Of a stretch of 64,000 bases of DNA, positions 9,813-18,764 are shown in pieces. The notes below the pieces were generated by a model. That model saw only the letters and a program-made list of their open reading frames with translations, made no database searches and was not told the DNA's origin. The position numbers and the translations under genes were made by a program. Source of the stretch: Aquidulcibacter paucihalophilus (GTDB taxonomy: Bacteria > Pseudomonadota > Alphaproteobacteria > Caulobacterales > Caulobacteraceae); NCBI GenBank assembly GCA_030285985.1, contig CP127384.1:2034501-2098500 (forward strand). The letters are read 5' to 3'. How positions within the stretch are numbered: position 1 is the stretch's first letter; every line of letters begins with the position of its first letter.

Positions 9813-11276
9813 ATGACCACCGAGGCCGAGGCACAACCCGTCATCCTGTGGTTCCGTCAGGATCTGCGTCTGGCGGACAATCCGGCCCTCACCCATGCCG
9901 TCGGGACCGGCCGTCCGATCATGCCCGTCTACATCCTCGACCAGGGCCCCGCGACGCGGCAGACCGGTGCCGCCTCCCTGTGGTGGCTCGACAAATCCCT
10001 GCGCGCCCTCGACGACTCGCTGCGGTCGCGCGGCTCCCGCCTGATCCTGCGTCGCGGCGACAGCGAGGCCGAGCTCCGTCGCCTGATCGACGAGACCGGC
10101 GCCGACGCCGTGTTCCTGAACCGCCGGTTCGAGCCCGACGCCTTCGCCCGCGACGCGGACATCGCCCACGCGCTCCAGGCCGACGGCGTGGCCTGCAAGG
10201 GCTGGAATGGAACCCTGCTGGCCCGCCCCGGATCCGTGCTCAACGGCTCCGGCCAGCCCTACAAGGTCTTCACGCCCTTCCACCGCGCCCTCCTGGCCGC
10301 CGCGGTCGCCCCGACGCCCGCCCCGGCACCCGCCGGGATTCGCACGCCGCCCGGGCCGGCCTCGGACGATATCGACGCCTGGGGCCTGCACCCCACCCGC
10401 CCGGACTGGTCGCGTGGTTTCGACTGGACGCCCGGCGAGGCGGGCGCAGAGACCGCCTTGGCCGCCTTCCTGTCACGCGGTCTCAAATCCTACGGCAATG
10501 GCCGGGACATCCCCGCCGAGCCGGCCACCAGCCGCCTGTCGCCGCATCTGCATTTCGGCGAGATCAGCCCCTGGCGCGCGGTCGAGGCCGCCCGTTCGGC
10601 CGCCGCCGACGGCCGGGTGCCTGCCGCCGAGGCCGACAAATTCGTGGCCGAGATCGGCTGGCGCGAATTCTCTGCCCATCTGCTGCACGCCTTCCCGCAG
10701 ATCACCGACACGGCCTTCCGGCCCGAATATGACGCCATGCCGTGGCGCAACGACCTCGCCGGCCTCGAGGCCTGGAAGCGCGGTCTGACCGGCTATCCCG
10801 TCGTGGACGCGGGCATGCGCGAGCTCTGGACGACCGGCTTCATGCACAACCGGGTGCGCATGATCGTGGCCTCCTTCCTGATCAAACACCTGCTGATCGA
10901 CTGGCGGGAGGGCGAGGCCTGGTTCCGCGACACCCTCGTCGACGCCGATATCGCAGCGAATGTGCAGAATTGGCAGTGGGTCGCTGGATCCGGAGCGGAT
11001 GCTTCTCCGTACTTCCGCATCTTCAACCCGATCACCCAGGGACAGAAATTCGATGCAGACGGCCGATATGTCCGCCGGTGGGTCCCGGAGCTCCGCGGAG
11101 TTCCCGACCGCTGGCTGCACGCGCCCTGGACCGCGCCCCCGGAAATCCTCCGGGGCGCCCGCGTGCGTCTGGGCGCGGAATACCCCCGCCCGCTCGTCGA
11201 TCATGACATCGCCCGCAAGCGTGCGCTCGACGCGCTCGGGACCGTCGTGGCGAGCCGCGCCGCCGAAGGGGATTGA
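9813..11276 (+). CDS. phrB: Deoxyribodipyrimidine photolyase (class I CPD photolyase)
   Basis: Light-driven FAD enzyme that splits cyclobutane pyrimidine dimers. 487 residues, normal length. Seen: N-terminal antenna-binding domain beginning VILWFRQDLRLADNPALTHA, then the helical FAD domain with TSRLSPHLHFGEISPW, GYPVVDAGMRELWTTGFMHN and the highly conserved NWQWVAGSGADASPYFRIFN. The photolyase tryptophans in the WREGEAW and NWQW segments are present. It is followed after 33 nt by cfa on the same strand, suggesting co-transcription. Divergent from kdsA. Confidence 0.94.
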   Translation: MTTEAEAQPVILWFRQDLRLADNPALTHAVGTGRPIMPVYILDQGPATRQTGAASLWWLDKSLRALDDSLRSRGSRLILRRGDSEAELRRLIDETGADAVFLNRRFEPDAFARDADIAHALQADGVACKGWNGTLLARPGSVLNGSGQPYKVFTPFHRALLAAAVAPTPAPAPAGIRTPPGPASDDIDAWGLHPTRPDWSRGFDWTPGEAGAETALAAFLSRGLKSYGNGRDIPAEPATSRLSPHLHFGEISPWRAVEAARSAAADGRVPAAEADKFVAEIGWREFSAHLLHAFPQITDTAFRPEYDAMPWRNDLAGLEAWKRGLTGYPVVDAGMRELWTTGFMHNRVRMIVASFLIKHLLIDWREGEAWFRDTLVDADIAANVQNWQWVAGSGADASPYFRIFNPITQGQKFDADGRYVRRWVPELRGVPDRWLHAPWTAPPEILRGARVRLGAEYPRPLVDHDIARKRALDALGTVVASRAAEGD

Positions 11277-11309
11277 CGGGCGGGCGGCCCATACCCACCC
11301 TTTCCAGCC

Positions 11310-12530
11310 ATGACGTCGGTCACTGCAGAACCCATCCAGACCGCCGCCCGCACGCCGCGTGGGTTTACGCTGCTGCTGCGCCTGCTGGCCGCCAACTGGA
11401 CCTTCGGCCGCCTGACCGTCATCCTGCCCAACGGCGAGACGCACCAGCTGGACGGCCCCCAGCCGGGGCCCGCCGCCATCTTCGACATCAAGGACTATCG
11501 CTTCGCCCGGCGCGTGTTGGCATCCGGCGATATCGGATTCGCCGAAGGCTATATGGCCGGCGAGTGGGAAAGCCCCCAGCTGGCGGCCCTGCTGGAGTCC
11601 TTCGCCCACAACTATGACCACATCCGGCGTCTGGCCGACGGCAATCCGGTGATGCAGGCGATCAACTGGCTGTCGCACAAGCGCAAGCGGAACAGCCGCG
11701 CCGGGTCGAAGAAGAACATCCACGCCCACTACGACCTGGGCAACGCCTTCTATGCGTCCTGGCTGGACGGGACGATGACCTATTCCTCGGCCCGGTTCAC
11801 CCGTGCCGGCATGGCGCTCGACGCGGCGCAGCAAGAGAAATACGCCGCCCTCGCCCGGCTGATGGCGCTTCAGTCGGGACAGTCCGTTCTCGAGATCGGC
11901 TGCGGCTGGGGCGGGTTCGCCGAGTTCGCGGCGCGGGAGGTCGGCGCGAAGGTCACCGCTGTCACCATCTCCCGGGAGCAGTTCGACTTCGCCCGCCAGC
12001 GCATGTTCAACGCGGGTCTGGCCGAGCGGGCCGATATCCAGCTGATCGACTATCGCGACGTTGAGGGCCGGTTCGACCGCGTCGCCTCGATCGAGATGTT
12101 CGAGGCCGTGGGGCAGGAATACTGGCCCGCCTATTTCGGCAAGATCCGCGACGTGCTGGAGCCGGGCGGCCGCGTCGGCCTGCAGATCATCACCATCGAT
12201 GACGCCCTGTTCGACGACTACAATCGGAAGACTGATTTCATCCAGAAATACATCTTCCCGGGCGGGATGCTGCCGTCCGAGGAGCGACTGAAGCCGGTCA
12301 TCGACCGCGCCGGCCTCGGCTGGAGCCAGGTGGAACGGTTCGGCCAGGACTATGCCGACACGCTCAAGCTCTGGGATGAACGCTTCCAGGCCGCCTGGGA
12401 CGATATCCGGCGCATGGGCAGTTTCGACGAGCGCTTCCGTCGGCTCTGGCGGTTCTACCTCGCCTATTGCGAGGCGGGGTTCCGGTCGGCGCGCACGGAT
12501 GTGATCCAGCTCGCGCTTACGCGGGCCTGA
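11310..12530 (+). CDS. cfa: Cyclopropane-fatty-acyl-phospholipid synthase family protein
   Basis: SAM-dependent enzyme that adds a methylene bridge to unsaturated acyl chains of membrane phospholipids, a stress and stationary-phase modification. 406 residues. Seen: SAM-binding motif I VLEIGCGWGGFAEFAAREVG, the upstream KKNIHAHYDLGNAFYASWLD, and FIQKYIFPGGMLPS, all family hallmarks. The N-terminal domain is present (IGFAEGYMAGEW). It sits 33 nt after the photolyase and its 3' end overlaps the convergent iron-sulfur photolyase-like gene by 14 nt. In some alphaproteobacteria photolyase and cfa genes share an ECF-sigma singlet-oxygen regulon; no sigma gene is nearby here. Confidence 0.92.
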   Translation: MTSVTAEPIQTAARTPRGFTLLLRLLAANWTFGRLTVILPNGETHQLDGPQPGPAAIFDIKDYRFARRVLASGDIGFAEGYMAGEWESPQLAALLESFAHNYDHIRRLADGNPVMQAINWLSHKRKRNSRAGSKKNIHAHYDLGNAFYASWLDGTMTYSSARFTRAGMALDAAQQEKYAALARLMALQSGQSVLEIGCGWGGFAEFAAREVGAKVTAVTISREQFDFARQRMFNAGLAERADIQLIDYRDVEGRFDRVASIEMFEAVGQEYWPAYFGKIRDVLEPGGRVGLQIITIDDALFDDYNRKTDFIQKYIFPGGMLPSEERLKPVIDRAGLGWSQVERFGQDYADTLKLWDERFQAAWDDIRRMGSFDERFRRLWRFYLAYCEAGFRSARTDVIQLALTRA

Positions 12531-14079
12531 CCGCGCCCAGCGCCGTGCGACAGGCCTCGGCCTCCGCGACCACCGCCTGCCGCCGCGCCACGTCCCAGCC
12601 GTCGAGGGTCCGGTAGGGCATGGCGAGGCGCGGGTTGCCGGCCAGGCGGCCCCGGTTCCGCTCAAGGAAGCCCCAGTAGAGCCGGTTGAACGGACAGGCC
12701 GCTTCGCCGGTCTTGAGCTTCACATCGTACCGGCAGCCGGCGCAGTAGTTGCTCATCCGGTTGATGTAGGCCCCGGACGCCGCATAGGGCTTGGTGCCCA
12801 TGATGCCGCCGTCGGCGAAAGTGGCCATGCCGCGCGTGTTCGGCATCTCGACCCATTCATAAGCGTCGGCGTAGACGACCATATACCAGTCATCGACCGC
12901 GTCGGGATGGACGCCCAGCAGCATGGCGAGGTTGCCGGTGACCATCAGCCGCTGGATGTGATGCGCATAGGCGTGATCGCGGGTCGACCGCACCGCATCG
13001 GCCACGCAGGCCATGTCCGTTTCGCCGGACCAGTAGAACCACGGCAGGCTCCGGTCCGCGTCGAGCGCGTTCCGCGCCCCGTACTCGGGCATTTTCGACC
13101 AGTAGAGGCCGCGCACGAACTCGCGCCATCCGAGGATCTGGCGGATGAACCCCTCCACGGCGTTCAACGGTGCCCGGCCGGCGCGATACTCCGCCTCCGC
13201 GCGACGGCAAACGTCCAGCGGATCGAGCAGGCCCAGGTTGAGCGACGTCGACACCATCCCGTGCCACATCCACGGCTGCCCCGCCGCCATGGCATCCTGC
13301 CAGGCCCCGAACGACGGCAGGACATCGGACAGGAAGACGGCGAGCACCGCCTCCGCCTCGCCCACGCTCGTCGGCCAGCCGAAGCCTTCCAGTTCGCCGA
13401 AATGGTCGCCGAACAGCCGTTCAACATCCATCATCGCCCCGCGCGTCACCGCATCGGGGGTCGTCCGCAATCGCGGCGGCGGCATCACGCCCCGGGGAAG
13501 CCCGGCGCGATTGTCCTTGTCAAAATTCCACTGTCCGCCGACCGGATCCTTGCCGTCCATCAGCAGACCGGTCTCCCGCCGCATCTCGCGATAGAAGAAC
13601 TCCATGGTCAGCGTCTTCTTGTCGGCGGCCCAGCGGTTGAAGCGTGCCAGCGAACAGATGAACCGGTCATCCTCGCGGATTTCCACCGGGACTTTGGTCG
13701 ATTTGGCGAAGGCCGCGAGGGCCTCGGCCAACCGCCATTCGCCGCACGCCGTCATCACCACGCCGCCGAACGGCCGCCCGGCGAGGACACGGTCCAGCTC
13801 TCCCGCGATCGAGCCCGTGTTGGCCGGATCGTCGATCCGGACATGGCGGACCGTCACACCGCGCTCTTCCAGCCGCGCCGCAAACTTGCGCATGGCGGCG
13901 AACACGAGGGCGATCTTCTGCTTGTGGTGCTTCACATAGGTCGCCTCGTCGCGCACCTCCGCCATCAGCACGACATCGACCGAGGCATCGAGGCCGCGCA
14001 GCGCGGACAGTCCGTCGGACAGCTGGTCGCCCAGCACCAGTCTCAGGGTTCCGCCCGTCGGCGTGCTAGAAAGACCCAT
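12517..14079 (-). CDS. Cryptochrome/photolyase-related protein with 4Fe-4S cluster (FeS-BCP, PhrB/CryB type)
   Basis: 520-residue member of the bacterial (6-4) photolyase / FeS-BCP family, which binds FAD, a lumazine-type antenna and a 4Fe-4S cluster. It starts LRLVLGDQLSDGLSAL, the typical DUF523-independent N-terminus of the group. Four candidate cluster cysteines are visible: one in ETDMACVADA, two in NYCAGCRYD, and one in GEAACPFNRLYW. YADAYEWVEMPNTRGMATFADG is also diagnostic. It may repair 6-4 photoproducts or act as a light sensor; sequence alone does not decide. The ATG at 14079 shares bases with the start codon of the divergent sulfurtransferase gene. Confidence 0.88.
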   Translation of the reverse strand: MGLSSTPTGGTLRLVLGDQLSDGLSALRGLDASVDVVLMAEVRDEATYVKHHKQKIALVFAAMRKFAARLEERGVTVRHVRIDDPANTGSIAGELDRVLAGRPFGGVVMTACGEWRLAEALAAFAKSTKVPVEIREDDRFICSLARFNRWAADKKTLTMEFFYREMRRETGLLMDGKDPVGGQWNFDKDNRAGLPRGVMPPPRLRTTPDAVTRGAMMDVERLFGDHFGELEGFGWPTSVGEAEAVLAVFLSDVLPSFGAWQDAMAAGQPWMWHGMVSTSLNLGLLDPLDVCRRAEAEYRAGRAPLNAVEGFIRQILGWREFVRGLYWSKMPEYGARNALDADRSLPWFYWSGETDMACVADAVRSTRDHAYAHHIQRLMVTGNLAMLLGVHPDAVDDWYMVVYADAYEWVEMPNTRGMATFADGGIMGTKPYAASGAYINRMSNYCAGCRYDVKLKTGEAACPFNRLYWGFLERNRGRLAGNPRLAMPYRTLDGWDVARRQAVVAEAEACRTALGAVRPA

Positions 14080-14923
14080 GACCGACGCCGTCCCCTTGAT
14101 CTCGACCCAGGATCTCGCCGCCCGATTGAGCGATCCGTCCCTCAAACTCATCGACGCCAGCTGGCATCTGGATGGCCGCGACGCGCGACCGGATTTCGAG
14201 ACCGCGCGCCTGCCCGGCGCGGTCTTCTTCGACCTCGAAGCGTCTTCGGAGCAAGAGAGCGACTTGCCGCACATGCTCCCCCATCCCGATTTTTTCGCGG
14301 CGCGGATGGGGGCGCTCGGCATCACCGCTGATCACAGCATCGTCGTCTATGACACCGTCGGCATCCGCTCGTCGCCGCGCGTGTGGTGGATGCTCCGGGC
14401 CATGGGGGCGCGGGACGTCCGCGTCCTCGACGGCGGCCTGCCGAAATGGCTGGCCGAAGGGCGGCCCGTCGAAACAGGGCCGGCGTCTCCGCCCCGGGCC
14501 GCGATCTTCAGCCCCTCCGTCCAGGCCGATCGGGTCGCCGATCTCGACGCGGTCCGCGCAGCCCTGGAGGCGGGAGATCAGGTGCTGGACGCCCGCGCCG
14601 CCGACCGGTTCGCCGGCCGCGCACCCGAGCCGAGGTCGGGTCTCCGGTCCGGCCATATGCCGGGAGCCCTCAACCTGCCCTTCCCTGCCGTCCTGAACCC
14701 CGACGGTACGATGAAGCAGGGCGAGGCGCTGGCGCAGGTCTATCGCACGGCCGGGATCGACCTGGACCGCCCGGTCATGACCACCTGCGGCTCCGGCGTT
14801 ACCGCTGCCATCCTCAGCCTGGGTCTCGCGGTCCTGGGCCGGCCGTCGCGTCTGTACGACGGCAGCTGGGCCGAATGGGGCGGACGGGCGGACACCGACG
14901 TCGTGTCGGTGCCGCCCGCCTGA
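14078..14923 (+). CDS. sseA: 3-mercaptopyruvate sulfurtransferase (two-domain rhodanese)
   Basis: 281-residue tandem rhodanese. The N-terminal inactive domain runs to about residue 130 (HLDGRDARPDFETARLPGAV), the catalytic domain follows with VLDARAADRFAGRAPEPRSG. The active-site loop is CGSGVTA, the CG[ST]GV form of mercaptopyruvate rather than thiosulfate sulfurtransferases. It moves sulfane sulfur from mercaptopyruvate to thiol acceptors in the cytoplasm. I chose the ATG at 14078, preceded by a weak GAAAGA; a GTG at 14063 in the same frame is an alternative. Its ATG overlaps the divergent photolyase-like start, leaving no separate intergenic promoter. Confidence 0.88.
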   Translation: MTDAVPLISTQDLAARLSDPSLKLIDASWHLDGRDARPDFETARLPGAVFFDLEASSEQESDLPHMLPHPDFFAARMGALGITADHSIVVYDTVGIRSSPRVWWMLRAMGARDVRVLDGGLPKWLAEGRPVETGPASPPRAAIFSPSVQADRVADLDAVRAALEAGDQVLDARAADRFAGRAPEPRSGLRSGHMPGALNLPFPAVLNPDGTMKQGEALAQVYRTAGIDLDRPVMTTCGSGVTAAILSLGLAVLGRPSRLYDGSWAEWGGRADTDVVSVPPA

Positions 14924-14926
14924 GCC

Positions 14927-16240
14927 TCAGTGCGCCGGCGCCACGTCCGGCAGTTTCAGATCATCGGGAACGATCGAATCGCTCTCACCGCGCGACACCA
15001 CCGTCGCCGCCACCAGATCGCCGGTGACGTTCAGGGTGGTGCGGCACATGTCGAGGAAGCGGTCGACGCCGAGGATCAGGCCGATTCCCTCGGCCGGCAC
15101 CCCGACCATGGTCAGGATCAGGGCGATGACCGGCAGGGAACCCGCGGGAACCCCGGCGGTGCCGATGCCGCCGAGAATGCAGACCAGCATCACCACCAGC
15201 TGCTGCTGCAGGTTCAGGTCGACGCCGAAGAACTGGGCAAGGAACAGAACCGTGACGCCCTCGAACAGGGCGGTGCCGTTCTGGTTGGCCGTGGCGCCGA
15301 CGGTGAGCACGAAGCGCGAGATGCGGCGCGGCAGTTTCAGCTTCTCTTCCGCCGCCTTGATGGCGATCGGCAGGGTGGCGTTGGACGAGGCGGTGGAGAA
15401 GGCCACCACGAAGGGCTCGCGGACGCCGTTGGCGAATTTCAGCGGGTTCATGCCGCCGAAGATCCAGACCAGCAGCGGATAGACGATGAACATGTGGATC
15501 GCCATCGCGCCCACGGCCACGCCCGCATAGGCCCCCAGCCGGACCAGCAGGTCCCAGCCGAACACCGCCGACAGATTGAACATCAGCGCCGCGATCGCGA
15601 TCGGGGCCAGTTTGATGACCAGGTTGATGAGCTTCATCATCACCTCGAACAGCCCCTGCAGCGTCTGCTGCAGCGCGTCCGTGGCGGGCGACTTGGCCAT
15701 GACCATGCCGATGCCGAAGATCAGGGCGAAGATCATCACCGGCAGGATCTGGTTCTCGGCCGCCGCCGTGAAGACGTTGGACGGGATCATGTCGAGGAAG
15801 AACTGGCCGGCCTCGATGCTCTTGGGCGCATTGCCGACGATGGCCGAGGCCCCCTCGGCACCCTGGGCCAGCAGCTGCTGGGCCAGCACCGGGTCGACCC
15901 CGTCTCCGGGACGGAAATAGTTGACCATGCCGAGACCGATGCCGACGGCGATCGCCGAGACGATGACCGTGAACACCAGCGTCTTGAAGCCGACCCGGCC
16001 CAGCGACTTCAGGTCGCCCATCTCGGCGACCCCCACGGCCAGGGCGGCGAACAGCAGCGGCAGGACCAGCATGAACAGCAGGCGCAGGAAGATCTGGCCG
16101 ACGGACTTGATGATGTCCATGACCCAGGGAAGGACCTCAAGGCCCATCAGGTTGACATAGAGCCCTCCGCCCATGCCGACGGCAAAGCCCAGCAGCATCC
16201 AGAGATAGAGCGGAATCCCGCCACGTTTCGTCGTTTCCAT
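14927..16240 (-). CDS. Dicarboxylate/amino-acid:cation symporter (SDF family)
   Basis: 437-residue inner-membrane symporter of the GltP/DctA type with about eight hydrophobic segments. Seen: HP1 serine-rich STASSNATLP, the TM7 motif as GATANQNGTA, and TM8 DRFLDMCRTTLNVTGDLVAA with the conserved Asp, Arg, Asn and Asp used for substrate and sodium. The usual NMDGT of TM7 reads NQNGT, so one acidic cation-site residue is Asn; this may change ion coupling. Start at the ATG 16240 is set by an AGGGGGA ribosome site; a GTG five codons upstream is less likely. Substrate is glutamate, aspartate or a C4 acid by family, not proven. Confidence 0.86.
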   Translation of the reverse strand: METTKRGGIPLYLWMLLGFAVGMGGGLYVNLMGLEVLPWVMDIIKSVGQIFLRLLFMLVLPLLFAALAVGVAEMGDLKSLGRVGFKTLVFTVIVSAIAVGIGLGMVNYFRPGDGVDPVLAQQLLAQGAEGASAIVGNAPKSIEAGQFFLDMIPSNVFTAAAENQILPVMIFALIFGIGMVMAKSPATDALQQTLQGLFEVMMKLINLVIKLAPIAIAALMFNLSAVFGWDLLVRLGAYAGVAVGAMAIHMFIVYPLLVWIFGGMNPLKFANGVREPFVVAFSTASSNATLPIAIKAAEEKLKLPRRISRFVLTVGATANQNGTALFEGVTVLFLAQFFGVDLNLQQQLVVMLVCILGGIGTAGVPAGSLPVIALILTMVGVPAEGIGLILGVDRFLDMCRTTLNVTGDLVAATVVSRGESDSIVPDDLKLPDVAPAH

Positions 16241-16268
16241 TTTTCCCCCTGGCACCTGTCCCGGCGTC

Positions 16269-17396
16269 CTAGCGAATCGGCAGGGCGTAGATCAGCCCGG
16301 CCGGTCTTCCGTTCCATTGTGCGTTAAGCCCACGGGCCAGGTCGAGCGAGGAATCTGTCCCGACGTTCCGCGAGAAGATTTCGCCGTAGTTGCCCTCGGC
16401 CTTGATGGCCGCCTTCGCCCAGTCCTTGCGCAGCCCCAGCATTGGTCCGACGTCGCCCTCGACGCCGAGCAGGCGGCGAACGGCGGGGCTTGGCGACTCC
16501 TCGGCCATCTCATCGGCGTTGTCGCTGGTCACGCCCAGCTCCTCGGCTAGGATCAGGGCATTCAGCGTCCAGCGCACGATCGAGGTCCAGGCCTCGTCGC
16601 CCCGCTTCACCGCCGGCCCCAGCGGCTCCTTCGAGATCACATCCGGCAGGATGGCGTGTTGCTCAGGGTTCGACATCGTCGTCCGCGCCGCCGCCAGGGC
16701 GGAAATATCGGCGCTCAGGGCGTCGCAATCCTCCCGCGCATAGGCCGCCCGGGCCGCTTCCTCGTTTGCGGCCACCACCGGCGTGTATTCCAGCGAGCGC
16801 GCGCGGAACCAGTCGGCGACATTCAATTCCGTGGTCGAGCCGCGCTGTACGCAAACCCGCGCGCCGTTCAACTCGGCCGCCGTGGCCAGGTCCAGCGACC
16901 GGCGCACCAGAAAGCCCTGACCGTCATAATAGTTGACCCCGGCGAACCGCACCCCTTCCCGCGCTTCCCGCGACAGGGTCCAGGAGGTCGAACGCCACAG
17001 CACATCGATGCGGCCGCTGCGCAGGCCCTCGAACCGCTGCGGGCTCGTCAGGGGCACGAACCGGACGGCGTTGGCATTGCCGAGCACCGCCGCCGCGAGG
17101 GCGCGGCAGAAGTCGACGTCAAAACCGCGCCATTCGCCGCGATTGTCCGTATAGGCAAAACCGACCAGCCCCTCGTGAACGCCGCAGTTCAGACGTCCCC
17201 GCCGTTTGATCGCCGCAAGGGTGGGGCTGGCAAAATCCGGGGCGGCGATCTGGTTCTGGGCCGCGGGGTCAGCCCCCTCTACGGGGTCGACGGGCGTGTC
17301 ACCGCGTCCGCAACCCGCAAGGGCCAGGGCCAGCACGATCGCCAGGGCGGACGCAGCGCCGCCCCCCGTCTTTCGCCCCGTCGATAGTGCCCGCAT
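16269..17396 (-). CDS. General L-amino-acid ABC transporter substrate-binding lipoprotein (AapJ/BztA type)
   Basis: 375-residue periplasmic binding protein. The N-terminus has a hydrophobic signal ending in a lipobox (LALAGC) near residue 29, so a membrane-anchored lipoprotein is expected. The mature part has LNCGVHEGLVGFAYTDNRGE and FDVDFCRALAAAVLG, hallmarks of the AapJ family of polar amino acid binders. No permease or ATPase gene of an Aap system adjoins it; instead an SDF symporter follows 28 nt downstream on the same strand. It may serve a transporter encoded elsewhere or act as a sensor. Confidence 0.85.
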   Translation of the reverse strand: MRALSTGRKTGGGAASALAIVLALALAGCGRGDTPVDPVEGADPAAQNQIAAPDFASPTLAAIKRRGRLNCGVHEGLVGFAYTDNRGEWRGFDVDFCRALAAAVLGNANAVRFVPLTSPQRFEGLRSGRIDVLWRSTSWTLSREAREGVRFAGVNYYDGQGFLVRRSLDLATAAELNGARVCVQRGSTTELNVADWFRARSLEYTPVVAANEEAARAAYAREDCDALSADISALAAARTTMSNPEQHAILPDVISKEPLGPAVKRGDEAWTSIVRWTLNALILAEELGVTSDNADEMAEESPSPAVRRLLGVEGDVGPMLGLRKDWAKAAIKAEGNYGEIFSRNVGTDSSLDLARGLNAQWNGRPAGLIYALPIR

Positions 17397-17484
17397 CCGC
17401 GCCTCGTCGATTTCGTCAGACCTTGCGCCCCGCCTGCTTTAGAGGCCTTTGGAGGCTGAACCGCAACCCTCAGTTCCGGCGCGC

Positions 17485-18657
17485 ATGACCGATCGAACCG
17501 ACCGCACCCGCCTGATCGCCGCCGCCACCCGCCGCGGCCGGGGCCGCCGTCCGGTCGCCCCGCCGATCGAGCGGGCGTCGACCCTGCTCAACGACACGCC
17601 CGGTGCCATGCGCGACGAAAGCCGGGGTCCAGTCTATGGCATCGAGGATCTTTCGGCAGCGCGCGAACTCCGCGACCTCCTGTGCGATCTCGAAGGCGCG
17701 AAGGAAGCCTGGCTGGTCCCGTCGGGCCTCGCCGCCGTCACCGTGCCCCTGACCGCCCTGCTCCGGCCCGGCGATGAGGTCCTGACCACCGACGCCCTCT
17801 ACGGACCCAGCCGGCGCTTCCTGAAGCGTCATATGGGCCCGCGCGGGGTGACCACCGCCTTCCACGACGCCGGTGCCTCGACGGGCGACATCCTCGCCGC
17901 CCTTGGCGACCGCACGCGCGTCCTGCTGATCGAGTCGCCCGCCTCCCTGACATTCGAGATGCTGGACGTCCCCGCCCTCGCCGCCGGCTGCCGCGCACGC
18001 GGCGTGCTGACGGTGATGGACAATACCTGGGGCGCGGGCCTCGCCTTCCGCCCGCTGGCGCACGGCGTCGACGTCAGCGTCCAGGCGGTGACCAAATATG
18101 TCTCGGGCCACTCGGACCTGCTCATGGGCTCCATCGCCGTCGCCGACCCCGCCGTCGGCCGGCCGATCGCCGAGACACTGGAGGACCTCGGCTGGCGCGT
18201 CTCGCCCGACGACGCGTGGCTGGCCCTGCGCGGGCTGCGCACAATGCCCCTGCGCTACAAGGAACAGGCACGGTCCGCCCTCGTCGTCGCGCACTGGCTG
18301 CAAGCCCGGCCCGAGGTCGCCGAAATCCTCTATCCCGCCCTGCCCGGCGCTGCGGGCAACGCCCTCTGGGCGCGTGACTACACCGGGGCTGCCTCCCTGT
18401 TCGGTATGGTGATGAAGGGCGGTGACGAAGCCGCCGCCCACGCCCTCATGTCAGCCCTCGACCTGTTCGGCCTCGGCTTTTCCTGGGGTGGGTTCGAAAG
18501 CCTGATCACCCATGAGACAGGCCAGCTGTCGGGCCGAAGGTCGCCGCCCGGCGTGGCGGGGCAGTTGCTCCGCCTCCACGTCGGGCTCGAGGACCCGGCC
18601 GACCTGATCGCTGATCTTGAAGGCGGACTCGCCGCCTGGCGCACCGCCCTCGGCTGA
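17485..18657 (+). CDS. metC: Cystathionine beta-lyase (PLP, Cys/Met metabolism family)
   Basis: 390-residue fold-type I PLP enzyme. Family features seen: VPSGLAAVTVPLTALLRPGDEVL in the cofactor region, VMDNTWGAGLAF with the PLP-ring Asp, and VTKYVSGHSDLLMGS with the Schiff-base lysine. The closest match by motif pattern is alphaproteobacterial MetC, which cleaves cystathionine to homocysteine, pyruvate and ammonia for methionine synthesis. The ATG at 17485 is preferred; an in-frame TTG 12 codons upstream adds a non-family tail. Divergent from the aapJ-like gene; a second Cys/Met enzyme lies at 19239. Confidence 0.86.
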   Translation: MTDRTDRTRLIAAATRRGRGRRPVAPPIERASTLLNDTPGAMRDESRGPVYGIEDLSAARELRDLLCDLEGAKEAWLVPSGLAAVTVPLTALLRPGDEVLTTDALYGPSRRFLKRHMGPRGVTTAFHDAGASTGDILAALGDRTRVLLIESPASLTFEMLDVPALAAGCRARGVLTVMDNTWGAGLAFRPLAHGVDVSVQAVTKYVSGHSDLLMGSIAVADPAVGRPIAETLEDLGWRVSPDDAWLALRGLRTMPLRYKEQARSALVVAHWLQARPEVAEILYPALPGAAGNALWARDYTGAASLFGMVMKGGDEAAAHALMSALDLFGLGFSWGGFESLITHETGQLSGRRSPPGVAGQLLRLHVGLEDPADLIADLEGGLAAWRTALG

Positions 18658-18664
18658 CCGACCG

Positions 18665-18741
18665 TGGCGCGCCCAGCAGGACTCGAACCTGCAACCGTCC
18701 GCTTAGAAGGCGGGTGCTCTATCCGGTTGAGCTATGGGCGC
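18665..18741 (-). tRNA. tRNA-Arg (anticodon TCT)
   Basis: Read on the minus strand it folds as a full cloverleaf: acceptor GCGCCCA/TGGGCGC, D arm GCTC..GAGC, anticodon loop CTTCTAA, T arm with GGTTCGAGTCC. The CCA end is encoded. The anticodon stem has one C-A mismatch at its base (27-43). TCT reads AGA and AGG-type arginine codons, which are rare in this GC-rich sequence. Confidence 0.96.
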
Positions 18742-18764
18742 CCGAGGGACGAAATGAAGTTCCC

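Noticed and set aside
10473..12665. 730-codon minus-strand frame opposite phr and cfa
   Set aside because: Shadow of two clear genes; no recognisable motif.
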